A DNA stretch of 64,000 bases, from assembly GCA_036389675.1 (NCBI GenBank), contig DASVWI010000021.1, positions 310,001 to 374,000 of the forward strand, in the 5' to 3' direction. The DNA is from DASQYE01 sp036389675. Its GTDB lineage: Bacteria; Acidobacteriota; Blastocatellia; Pyrinomonadales; Pyrinomonadaceae. A program made the translations under genes and the position numbers. Below the pieces are notes generated by a model. The model saw nothing but the letters and a program-made list of their open reading frames with translations. It searched no databases and had not been told where the DNA came from. Each line of letters starts with the position of its first letter. The stretch's first letter is position 1. Positions 42,999 through 50,623 of this stretch are shown in pieces.

Positions 42999-43067
42999 CA
43001 GTGACGAGTGGCAGGTTAAAAACTAAAAGCTTTAGTCCGGGCTCGTCACTTATCACTCGTCGCTGCT
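42999..43067. repeat. Heptad-repeat hairpin (GTGACGA type) between yihY and psuG
   Basis: Arms GTGACGAGTGGCAG and CTCGTCACTTATCACTCGTC flank an AT-rich loop with AAAAGCTTT. The right arm overlaps the yihY coding end: the last residues AATSDK and the stop are repeat sequence. The left arm ends just before the psuG start. Confidence 0.75.
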
Positions 43068-44023
43068 TTTCTCGCTTTCGCTTTTCGCGTTTTCGCCTTG
43101 CTCTTGCCTTTACGCTCAAACTCTTCGGGGCTTTTTTCGCCGCGCTCCTTGGCGTCGGGCTCGCCGGCTTCTGCCGCCGCGTTTTCGATCTCGGAGTTGA
43201 TCTCGCCGCCGATGAGGATGGCCGCGCCCGTCAGGTAGAACCAGAGCATCATGATTATTAGAGCGCCGAGCGAGCCATAGGTCGCGCTGTAGGAATCGAA
43301 GAAGTGCAGGTAGAGACGAAAAGCGAAGGAGACGAGCAGCCAGAGCGTGACACCTATGACCGAGCCCGGCGAGACCCACTTCCAATCCTGATCGCTCAAA
43401 TCCGGCGCGAAGTAGTAGATGAGGCTAAACGCCATGAGGATGAAGAAAAGCACAATCGGCCATTGCGCGATCTTCCACGTGAGCGTGAAGACCTGACTGA
43501 AACCGTAGTTGGCAGCCAAGAGGTCTGCGATCTTGCCGCCGCCGAACATCAACGTGAGCGCCGTCAGAATCAACACGGCGAGGGCGACGGTCAGCCCGAC
43601 GGTAATCAGCCGACGCTTCCACCAAGGGCGCGTCTCCTCGACGTTGTAGGCAACGTTGAGCGTCTCGCTGATCGCGCCCATCCCGTTGGACGCCGCCCAG
43701 ATGGCCGCCAGTATGCCGAAAGATATCTTGCCGCCGCCCTTCTGCTTGCTGATCTCGTCGAGCGTCGTCTGCACCAGCGCCGTGGCCGAGCCCGGCATCA
43801 CTTCGCCCAGATAGCCCAGCAGACTCACGCGCAGCTCCGACCCGGCCTCCGCAAAATAGCCCAGCAGCGTGACCAGCACAAGCAGCAGCGGAAAGAGCGA
43901 GAGCAAAAAATAGTAAGACAACTGCGCCGCCCGACCGAAAAGGTCGTCCTTGTTGATCTGCTCCCAGATGCGACCGGCCAGCTCTTTCCACGTTAGCCCG
44001 CCCAATGTCCACAATGAGGCCAT
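43046..44023 (-). CDS. YihY/BrkB family membrane protein
   Basis: The 325-residue protein has about six helices. Family landmarks are LFGRAAQLSYYFLLSLFPLLLV, FGILAAIWAASNGMGAISETLNVAY and SYSATYGSLGALIIMMLWFYLTG. It was once labelled ribonuclease BN, which is incorrect for this family; a transport or envelope function is more likely. The C-terminal ~50 residues are highly charged (Lys/Glu/Arg), and the final AATSDK comes from a heptad repeat. ATG 44023 avoids overlap with the MscS gene. Confidence 0.88.
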   Translation of the reverse strand: MASLWTLGGLTWKELAGRIWEQINKDDLFGRAAQLSYYFLLSLFPLLLVLVTLLGYFAEAGSELRVSLLGYLGEVMPGSATALVQTTLDEISKQKGGGKISFGILAAIWAASNGMGAISETLNVAYNVEETRPWWKRRLITVGLTVALAVLILTALTLMFGGGKIADLLAANYGFSQVFTLTWKIAQWPIVLFFILMAFSLIYYFAPDLSDQDWKWVSPGSVIGVTLWLLVSFAFRLYLHFFDSYSATYGSLGALIIMMLWFYLTGAAILIGGEINSEIENAAAEAGEPDAKERGEKSPEEFERKGKSKAKTRKAKARKAATSDK

Positions 44024-44156
44024 GGCCCTGTACCCCCGCAGCGTTCGATTATCCGACAACCATCTCCTGTTTCGGACGGCATCCTGCAAGCGTCGGGCCG
44101 CTTCTGAGGAGATAGACGAAGCGGCGGCGCACCCATAGGGCAGCCGGTCAGAAGCC

Positions 44157-45734
44157 TTAGTGGCCCGTCCCGTTATCCTTCTCAAGCGTGAAGAAGTTGC
44201 GTATGCGGCGCAGAAGGTCGCCCTGCGCGCGACGCATCCGCAGCCGCTTGGCCTCTTCGTTGAGCCCTTCGCGGATGGCCTCCAGCTCGACGCGACGGCG
44301 CGCCAGAATGTGTGAGATATCCTCCGCGATTTCGGGGCGACGACGAAGAATGTCGTGAAAGGCGTCCTTGTCCAAACGGTAACATTCCACTTCGGTCTGG
44401 GCGATGACGGTGGCCGTGCGCGGCTCGCCCGTCATCAGGCTCATCTCGCCGAAGAAATCGCCGCCGTGCAGCGTCGCCACCTTTTCGCTCAACTGGCTGC
44501 CTTCGACGGCGACGCGGACTTCCGCTTCGCCGCTGGTCATGATGTACAGGTAATGAGCCTGCGCGCCCTGCCGCGTCATCGCCTCGCCGCGCACAAACGG
44601 CGCTTCATTCATACGCAGCGCCAGCTCTCGCCGCTCCTCCTCGGTCAACGAATTAAACAGCTCGACGCGTCGGAGCGCTTCGACGCGACCCTCCAGTTCC
44701 TCGTTGCGTTTGCGCTTGCGGCGCGTTTCGTCCTCTTCGGTGATAAAGAGCGAATGCGCGGGGATTGAAAGGGGAATGTCTACGCGGCGCAGGGCAAAGT
44801 AGATGCGCTGGCGGACGATGGAATCGGTCGGGTCTGTGAGGGCCAGATCGGTCAGCCAGTAGCGCGCGGCGTAGGTCGCATAGCTGTCCTTGAAGTCCAG
44901 CATCAGGCAGTGCGGCGCTGGCTCGCGCGCGATGTTCGGAATCGGCTCGGCGCACAGCGCAGACTCGACGGCGCTGATCACATCCGTCGGCGCATAGCGG
45001 AAATCCACGTTGAAGTAGACCCACTGGCGGTGCTGGCGCGGCGCTCCCTCGCGCCGCCCGAGCAGAATCACCTGCCCCTTCATGAGCACGCTGTTCGGAA
45101 TCACGACCGTGTCCCAGTTGCGCGTCTCGATGGAGGTCTGCCGCCAGCGAATCTCCTTGACCTGCCCTTCCTGCTGGTCTATGCGAACCCAATCGCCGAC
45201 GGAGATCGTGCGCTCCATCTGCAGGGCCATGCCGCCCATCACGTTACCGAGCGTGTCCTGCAGGGAGAAGCCTATGACGGCGGTGATGACGGCTGAGGTG
45301 GCGACGATGCCCGAGAGGTCTACGCCGTGGCTGGCTAAGAGCATCAGCGCGAGGATGATATAAGCGAAGGCCACCAGCAGATCGCGCATGATGCGCGGCG
45401 GCTTGAGGCGCGCGGCCTCCATCAAGACCTCGAACAGCAGAACGCTGCCGACGGTGATGACGGCGATGCCCTTGATTAAGAGTGCGCCCCAACTGACCCA
45501 GCGAAACCCGCTGCCCTGCTCGACACGCGTGCCCGGCCCGTGCAGCAGTCCGGCGATCAGGAGACCGATGAAGGCCAGCGCATATATCAGAACGGCAGTG
45601 CGTATGCGTGCCCTCTCGCCCGGCACGGCGATAAAGAGAACGAGGGAAGTTAGAAGGAACGCGGCCATGAGCCAGAGGAAAGTCCTGTTGCTCATGTACG
45701 CCGCGTCTAAAACGTTTGTCCAGAAAGAATTCAT
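44157..45734 (-). CDS. MscS-type mechanosensitive channel with cyclic-nucleotide-binding domain
   Basis: The 525-residue protein has four or more N-terminal helices. The MscS core follows: VITAVIGFSLQDTLGNVMGG for TM3 and IPNSVLMKGQVILLG in the beta domain. A cNMP-binding domain lies at about 375-490, with GGDFFGEMSLMTGEPRTATVI containing the phosphate-binding cassette GEMSL...RTATV. The C-terminal tail is basic and helical. Such proteins may gate in response to both tension and a cyclic nucleotide. It lies upstream of yihY on the same strand. Confidence 0.9.
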   Translation of the reverse strand: MNSFWTNVLDAAYMSNRTFLWLMAAFLLTSLVLFIAVPGERARIRTAVLIYALAFIGLLIAGLLHGPGTRVEQGSGFRWVSWGALLIKGIAVITVGSVLLFEVLMEAARLKPPRIMRDLLVAFAYIILALMLLASHGVDLSGIVATSAVITAVIGFSLQDTLGNVMGGMALQMERTISVGDWVRIDQQEGQVKEIRWRQTSIETRNWDTVVIPNSVLMKGQVILLGRREGAPRQHRQWVYFNVDFRYAPTDVISAVESALCAEPIPNIAREPAPHCLMLDFKDSYATYAARYWLTDLALTDPTDSIVRQRIYFALRRVDIPLSIPAHSLFITEEDETRRKRKRNEELEGRVEALRRVELFNSLTEEERRELALRMNEAPFVRGEAMTRQGAQAHYLYIMTSGEAEVRVAVEGSQLSEKVATLHGGDFFGEMSLMTGEPRTATVIAQTEVECYRLDKDAFHDILRRRPEIAEDISHILARRRVELEAIREGLNEEAKRLRMRRAQGDLLRRIRNFFTLEKDNGTGH

Positions 45735-46175
45735 CGCAAGCCGTTACAGTTTGTGAAAGAGAGCCGGATTGGAAAAGCGCAGGTGCGACCCCTACGGTAG
45801 CGCGGGAGCGAATCTTAACACGTTCTGAACTGTTATGTCTTTGAAAGTGGCAGCGCTCCCCTCGTCAAAACACTTCCAAAACTGTCCACATGTGTGGACA
45901 GTCGCGCCCCCACGTGACTACTCCTGTGGACACCTCGCTGACACCTTACAAAATAAAGACCGATTCCTGTGCATTTCCTCCGCGCCCTCGCTGGTATGAG
46001 TATTGCTGTCTACCATCGCAGCCTGTGACCCAATTCCGGGATCAGAGCGGGACGGCTCGTTGGAGGGGATTCTTCAACCTCGTCGAATCAGAGACGTATC
46101 ATCATCCTTCCGACCTACAGCAGCCGGCCCTCCCAGCACAGAGACCTCCTACTCTCTCTCTGAAAGGAGAGCATC
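45735..46175. other. Divergent intergenic region with an operator-like dyad
   Basis: This 441-bp gap separates the minus-strand channel gene from a plus-strand small gene. It contains CTGTCCACATGTGTGGACAG at 45882-45901 (two 9-base arms, 2-base spacer) and a half-site TGTGGACAC at about 45924. I see no gene; the open frame starting at 45890 runs into the next gene in another frame and has no protein features. Confidence 0.5.
45882..45901. promoter_or_regulatory. Operator-like inverted repeat CTGTCCACA-TG-TGTGGACAG
   Basis: The perfect 9-base arms with 2-base spacing, plus a nearby half-site, look like a dimeric repressor site. No -35/-10 pair close by is convincing. Confidence 0.4.
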
Positions 46176-46703
46176 ATGAGCGAATCGCTACCAATCGCGA
46201 AGGAAACTCCGACGAATCCGAAGGAAGCATCACAGAGTCCGAAGGTGCTGATGGCTACTGCCATCATGACGGCGATAACGACCATCGGAGTCTCCTTTAT
46301 AGGTATTGTCCCACAGCTACGGGGCGGCGACACGAAAGAGATCACCAAATTGAAGGAAGAGAACAATGACCTAAGGAAGAGAGCCGAATCGGCTGTCGTC
46401 GTGCCCGCTGCACAGGATAAGAAACTGAACATCCATGGAACGGTTATGAGCGAAGACGGACGAAGGGTGCTCGGCGGGGTCGAGGTTTATCTGCTGCCGG
46501 AGGGCAACAACCTGCTGACGGCGAAGACGGACGACGAAGGCATCTTTGACTTCAAAGGCATACCCGCCGGAACGTACTCGATGATTTTAAGAGACTCGAC
46601 ACAGGGGAAAAGTGGCAGAGGCTTGCTCGATGAAGCCAATAACGAGCTTCAGGTCAGATGGCTCGGAGCCAAAGTCAAATATCACATCAAACAGGGACTC
46701 TGA
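46176..46703 (+). CDS. Single-pass protein with coiled coil and carboxypeptidase-regulatory-like domain
   Basis: The 175-residue protein has a polar N-terminus and a membrane helix (about 25-47, VLMATAIMTAITTIGVSFIG). A short coiled coil (TKLKEENNDLRKRAESA) and a C-terminal beta-sandwich follow: IHGTVMSEDGRRVLGGVEVY and KTDDEGIFDFKGIPAGTYSM. The latter is the pattern of the carboxypeptidase D regulatory-like (transthyretin-like) fold. AAAGGAG precedes the ATG. The next gene encodes a similar small domain. Possibly an extracytoplasmic binding module; partner unknown. Confidence 0.72.
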   Translation: MSESLPIAKETPTNPKEASQSPKVLMATAIMTAITTIGVSFIGIVPQLRGGDTKEITKLKEENNDLRKRAESAVVVPAAQDKKLNIHGTVMSEDGRRVLGGVEVYLLPEGNNLLTAKTDDEGIFDFKGIPAGTYSMILRDSTQGKSGRGLLDEANNELQVRWLGAKVKYHIKQGL

Positions 46704-46804
46704 CCAAAGCGGTAATCCTCACCCTTGAGATCGAAGCGGCTATAGCAGCGCGTCGGCGCATCGCATAGATTGTAAACAGGCCATATAAAAAGAGGTTGAC
46801 GGAC

Positions 46805-47131
46805 ATGAAAAGCAGATTGATTTTTCAAACAGTCGTCGGGGTTATTTTGCTGTCAATCGTTTTCTCGATGACGTTGAGCGCCCGCTCCGCAGCGACCTAC
46901 ATCACGGGAACCGTAACCAAGTTCGGCAGACCGCTCCCTTCCGTGTGGGTGATTATCAGCCAGGGCGGCTATGAGAAAGGCAGATCGCTCACAGGAGACG
47001 ATGGCAAGTATTATCTAGGCAACTTGAGCGACGGCGTATATAAGATTGAGGTCTATAGAGGCAAACTCCGACTGGCCGAGGAACAAGTCAGCTTACCCGC
47101 TGATGGCCGCCACAACATCGCGACCAGGTGA
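46805..47131 (+). CDS. Small secreted carboxypeptidase-regulatory-like protein
   Basis: The 108-residue protein has a signal peptide or anchor (MKSRLIFQTVVGVILLSIVF, cleaved near LSARSA). One beta-sandwich domain follows: YITGTVTKFGRPLPSVWVII and LTGDDGKYYLGNLSDGVYKI. ATG 46805 has AGAGG 9 bases upstream. It pairs with the preceding gene, 100 bp away. Its codon use is less GC-biased than that of the neighbours, as is the preceding gene's, which may indicate a recent arrival. Confidence 0.7.
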   Translation: MKSRLIFQTVVGVILLSIVFSMTLSARSAATYITGTVTKFGRPLPSVWVIISQGGYEKGRSLTGDDGKYYLGNLSDGVYKIEVYRGKLRLAEEQVSLPADGRHNIATR

Positions 47132-47177
47132 GCGAAGGGCGCTCCGAGCCTAGCGCAGCGCGCTCGCTCGCAAAGCC

Positions 47178-48086
47178 TTACTTGATCATCGTGCCCGTTC
47201 GATTCCAGCGCGTATTGCCGAAGAAGTCCGAAAAGATATTGGTTGACGGCGCGCTTTCGTCATATGACCAGTAGACGAACATGGCGCGGCCCACGACATA
47301 TTCTCGCTTGACGTATCCCCAGACGCGGCTGTCAGAGCTGTTGTTGCGATTATCCCCCATCACAAAGTAAGAGTCCGCCGGGACGACAAACTTTTTATCG
47401 CTGTCGAATGAGCGGTTGATGCTGTAATAAACGGAATACGGCTCGTCGGCGGCGCGCGGCGGATTATCTTTGATCTCAAGCGGGGCATTGTTCTCGGCCT
47501 GTAAGGTGGTCAGCGGGTTATCGTCATGATCTATGGCCGTGATGCGATGCTCCGGCAGCAGCTTCTCATTGATATAGACGTGGTCGTCGCGTATCTCGAC
47601 GCGGTCGCCCGGCAGACCGATCACGCGCTTGACGTAGTTGGTCTTGAAAGGAATGTTCTCCGGGTCGCTGATCTGCTCCGAGAGCCGCTGGTTGCTATTG
47701 CCCGGATACTTAAAGACGATGATGTCGCCGCGATTGATCTCGCGCTGCGGCAGAAACGGCAGGGGGGGGCCGGGCGCGAAGATGAACTTGTTGACGAGCA
47801 GGTGATCGCCAATCGTGATCGTATTCTGCATAGAGCCGGTCGGAACTTTCACGGCCTGCACGATAAAGGTCATGCCGAAGAGCGCCATGATGACCGTCAC
47901 GACGGCTGACTCGAAATACTCTCGCCAGATAGTCTTCGGCGGGCCGAGCGGCTTGCGCTCCGTTTGAGCGCGTCCCTCATTACCGTTACGGCTCGCGGCG
48001 CGCGCCGAGGCGGACGAAGAAGGCGTCGCCGGCTCTCTCTCGACGGTTGGTTCGGCCACCCCTGTGTTCGCGTAATCATCGTTCAT
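47178..48086 (-). CDS. lepB: Signal peptidase I
   Basis: The 302-residue membrane protease removes Sec signal peptides. It has a polar N-terminal tail, one transmembrane helix (SAVVTVIMALFGMTFIVQAV), the nucleophile Ser in VPTGSMQNTI, the Lys general base in YVKRVIGLPGD, and box E MGDNRNNSSDSR. The segment between boxes D and E is long. AGGATG lies upstream of the ATG. It is downstream of rnc on the same strand, a reversal of the common lepB-rnc order. Confidence 0.95.
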   Translation of the reverse strand: MNDDYANTGVAEPTVEREPATPSSSASARAASRNGNEGRAQTERKPLGPPKTIWREYFESAVVTVIMALFGMTFIVQAVKVPTGSMQNTITIGDHLLVNKFIFAPGPPLPFLPQREINRGDIIVFKYPGNSNQRLSEQISDPENIPFKTNYVKRVIGLPGDRVEIRDDHVYINEKLLPEHRITAIDHDDNPLTTLQAENNAPLEIKDNPPRAADEPYSVYYSINRSFDSDKKFVVPADSYFVMGDNRNNSSDSRVWGYVKREYVVGRAMFVYWSYDESAPSTNIFSDFFGNTRWNRTGTMIK

Positions 48087-48199
48087 AAAAACATCCTAGA
48101 GAAAATCTCCGGCGGCGGTCAAGCCTCAAGCGAGCGGCGTGTCGTCAGGCTTCGGGCGCTCGCGGCTCGACGCCTCCGGACGGGCCTGCTGCTCGGGAG

Positions 48200-48952
48200 C
48201 TAATCAGCCGCTGTCGCCTGCGCTTCTGCCTCCATCTGCTCAAGGGCGAGGCGCGCCGCAGCCGTCTCGGCGGCCTTGATGGTGCGCCCCTCGCCACGAA
48301 AACTGCCGCCCGTCCACTTCACTTCGACATGAAAGGTACGACGGTGCGGCGGCCCTGCCGTATCGACCACCTCATAATGCGGCGCGACTCCATGCGAAGC
48401 CTGCAAGCGCTCCTGCAACATCGTCTTGTAATCGGCGGCGGCGGCGGATTCCGGGTTGGCGTGCTCCAGCTCGTCGCCGAGCGCGAAGTGGACGAAATCA
48501 GTGGCGGCTGTGAGCCCGCCGTCGAAGAAGATGGCGGCCAGCACTGCCTCGAAGACATCTGCGAGCAGGGCACGCTTGCTGCGTCCCCCGCTCTTCTCCT
48601 CGCCGTGACCGACGCGTATATGCTCTCCTATATTCAGACGCCCGGAAGCCCTCGCGAGCGTGGGCGCGCTGACGAGGCGGTGCTTCATGCGTGACAACTC
48701 GCCCTCGGTGACATCCGGGTAAGACTGGAACAGGAAATCGGCGACGATCAGGCCGAGCACGGAATCGCCCACGAACTCGAAGGCTTCGTTATGCAGGCGA
48801 CGCGCCTCTTCCTCCTGTCCGGGCGCGACCTGCTCGTGTGCCCACGAGCGATGTGTGATGGCGCGTTCGAGAAGGGTGCGGTCGCTGAACCTGTAAGCGA
48901 TGAGGCTCTCAAGGGCGTCCAGATCAGGGGTAATGCTCTTGGGTTTCTTCAC
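48200..48952 (-). CDS. rnc: Ribonuclease III
   Basis: The ~250-residue protein has the RNase III signature HNEAFEFVGDSVLGLIVADF with catalytic acidic residues, a second site in SKRALLADVFEAVLAAIFFD, and a C-terminal double-stranded RNA-binding domain (about 180-245). I place the start at GTG 48952. TACAAT lies 8 bases upstream (48961-48966), suggesting a leaderless message; TTG 48970 is the alternative. It processes rRNA and mRNA duplexes, including possibly the many intergenic hairpins in this genome. Confidence 0.92.
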   Translation of the reverse strand: MKKPKSITPDLDALESLIAYRFSDRTLLERAITHRSWAHEQVAPGQEEEARRLHNEAFEFVGDSVLGLIVADFLFQSYPDVTEGELSRMKHRLVSAPTLARASGRLNIGEHIRVGHGEEKSGGRSKRALLADVFEAVLAAIFFDGGLTAATDFVHFALGDELEHANPESAAAADYKTMLQERLQASHGVAPHYEVVDTAGPPHRRTFHVEVKWTGGSFRGEGRTIKAAETAAARLALEQMEAEAQATAAD

Positions 48953-48960
48953 AATTCCTG

Positions 48961-48966
48961 ATTGTA
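48961..48966 (-). promoter_or_regulatory. Putative -10 box (TACAAT) of rnc
   Basis: TACAAT ends 8 bases before GTG 48952, the same spacing as at the exonuclease gene. The -35 region overlaps the terminator hairpin and is weak. Confidence 0.35.
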
Positions 48967-48968
48967 GC

Positions 48969-49012
48969 AAACGCCGGACGCAGCGTCTAAAAAAACGTTG
49001 CGTCCGGCGTTT
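48969..49012 (-). terminator. Terminator of the alpha-solenoid gene
   Basis: Read on the minus strand, AAACGCCGGACGCAACG and CGCTGCGTCCGGCGTTT form a 17-bp stem (one mismatch) with a T-rich loop. It lies 54 bases after the stop of the upstream gene and just before rnc. Confidence 0.7.
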
Positions 49013-49065
49013 AATAACAGAGCGTCTTCGCCGCGGAGCGATTGCAGACGCGCCGCGTCAGCCGC

Positions 49066-50247
49066 TTAAGGCTTGGCGGGCGTCGCAGGCTTGCTGCTGG
49101 TGGTGCTCGGAGTCGGCGATGGCGTTGCGCTGGCCGGCGCTGTCCGGGCCGGAGTAGTGGCCGGAGCAGTGGTAGTAGCCGCGGGCGTCGTCGCGCCTGT
49201 TCCGGCTGCCCCTGTAGAGGGCGTCGAGGACGGAGTCGTGGCCGGGGTCGTGACTATGGTTGGCTGCGGCGGCAAAGGCTTGGAGAGAACGCTCGCGATC
49301 AACTCCTGCATCCCCGCCTCGGAATCGTTGTGACGGAACTTGTAGAAGTTCGTCAGCTGCGTCGTCCATTGCGCCTTGACGCTCGCATACTTCGGGTCTG
49401 TCGCCAAAGCGACGGCCCGGGCATAGGCGTCTATAATGTTGTCGATGACATTGTTCAGATTCTGAAGCGCCGCCTTGCTTTCGGGCGTCTCTTCTGAGCC
49501 TTGCGGGAAACGGGCCTGGTATTCATCCGACAGCTTCTTGTAAGGGCCAGCCTGATAGGCTAAAGCGAGCCGCACATAGGTCTGCGGGTCTGATTTGAAA
49601 AAGCCCTCGTGCTTGGCCGAGGTGAGAAGGTAGTTGAGCGACTCGTTCGGATTGGTCTTCAGAGCGAAGATGCCGAGCGCGCTGTTGAGCCAGTTGATGG
49701 ATTCCTCTTTGACCTTCGGGTCGAGCGGCTTGCCCTCCTCGAAACCTTTTCCGGCTTCGATCAGCTGGAGGGTCTTTCTCGCGTGGGCCGATGCCTCCCC
49801 CGCGTTAACCTCTTTATTGGTCAGCGCCAATTGAAGCGCGGCCCACGACACGCGGCTGAGCGCCGTCAGATCGTTCGGCTCGTCGACGAGAATCTGCTTG
49901 CCGAGCGCGTAGGCTTCGGCAAACTTCTGCTCTTTGATCATCTGTTCGAGGTCGACCTTACGCTTCCCCTTCTCATAAGAGGCGACCCACTTCTTCATGT
50001 AGGCCGTGTACTGATCTTCAGCCGGATACTTCTCCAGATACTCTTTCGCCGTCTGGTAGGCCAGTGGCTGATTGGTTGTGCGGTTATCAGTAAATTTCTT
50101 ATACAAGGCCGTCTTGGCTTCTTCATCGCCCTGCCCCGCCCCTTCCTGAGTCGCCGTTAATGACGAGTTGTTTTTCACGGCGAGCGCGGGCAGCGCGAGT
50201 GTTGCCACCATCGCGCCTAATGTGATTAAGCGAATCAATTTGTTCAT
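49066..50247 (-). CDS. Secreted alpha-helical (TPR-like) protein with Thr/Pro/Ala tail
   Basis: The ~393-residue protein has a signal peptide (MNKLIRLITLGAMVATLALPALA). A helical region of about 280 residues follows, with TPR-like pairs (LAYQTAKEYLEKYPAEDQY, FAEAYALGKQILVDEPNDLT). The C-terminus is a 70-residue low-complexity tail rich in Thr, Pro and Ala. ATG 50247 has GGAGGA ten bases upstream. No catalytic motif is seen; the tail may anchor or span the cell wall. Function unknown. Confidence 0.72.
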   Translation of the reverse strand: MNKLIRLITLGAMVATLALPALAVKNNSSLTATQEGAGQGDEEAKTALYKKFTDNRTTNQPLAYQTAKEYLEKYPAEDQYTAYMKKWVASYEKGKRKVDLEQMIKEQKFAEAYALGKQILVDEPNDLTALSRVSWAALQLALTNKEVNAGEASAHARKTLQLIEAGKGFEEGKPLDPKVKEESINWLNSALGIFALKTNPNESLNYLLTSAKHEGFFKSDPQTYVRLALAYQAGPYKKLSDEYQARFPQGSEETPESKAALQNLNNVIDNIIDAYARAVALATDPKYASVKAQWTTQLTNFYKFRHNDSEAGMQELIASVLSKPLPPQPTIVTTPATTPSSTPSTGAAGTGATTPAATTTAPATTPARTAPASATPSPTPSTTSSKPATPAKP

Positions 50248-50623
50248 CGGTCGCATGTCCTCCAGGCGAAGTCGGTCTTAAATTCTTTCCAAAGCTTTGG
50301 GGGGAGTGAGCGGGCTAAAAAAAGCATCGCGCTCATTCAGATGCACGCGTGACGGGTAACGGTTGCCGCTTTTTGCAGTGCCGCAAGCTCAGACTAAAGC
50401 GTTGCGGCCAGCAGTGGTATCGGATTAATACCTTACGAGTGCGATGCGGCAATCATCCTGCAATAAACAGCCCGGTGTCAAGCCCCTTCGATCAACTTTT
50501 TGAAGGCCGTGGGGCCGGGGCTGGGGCGAAGTAAAATTGCGCCGGACTTTCATTCAAAGTAATTACGAAAGTCCGGCGCAATTCGGTTTCCCATGCCGCT
50601 TATTTGAGCGTCACGGCTCTGTC
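50248..50623. other. Intergenic region between the transpeptidase and alpha-solenoid genes
   Basis: This 376-bp region contains the transpeptidase terminator (50535-50583) and presumably the promoter of the downstream gene. No convincing gene is present. Confidence 0.5.
50535..50583 (-). terminator. Terminator of the transpeptidase gene
   Basis: AATTGCGCCGGACTTTC and its exact complement form a 17-bp stem with a 15-base loop, 40 bases after the stop. Confidence 0.75.

Noticed and set aside
42004..43067. Possible CRISPR-like arrays from regularly spaced short repeats
   Set aside because: The repeats are contiguous 7-base units with inverted partners. There are no unique spacers of constant length and no cas genes.
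43046..44023. Ribonuclease BN assignment for the YihY protein
   Set aside because: The older label is a known misannotation; the sequence is a multi-helix membrane protein without nuclease motifs.
45890..46369. Open frame of 159 residues in the gap before the small membrane protein
   Set aside because: It overlaps the real gene in another frame and has no ribosome site, signal or domain.
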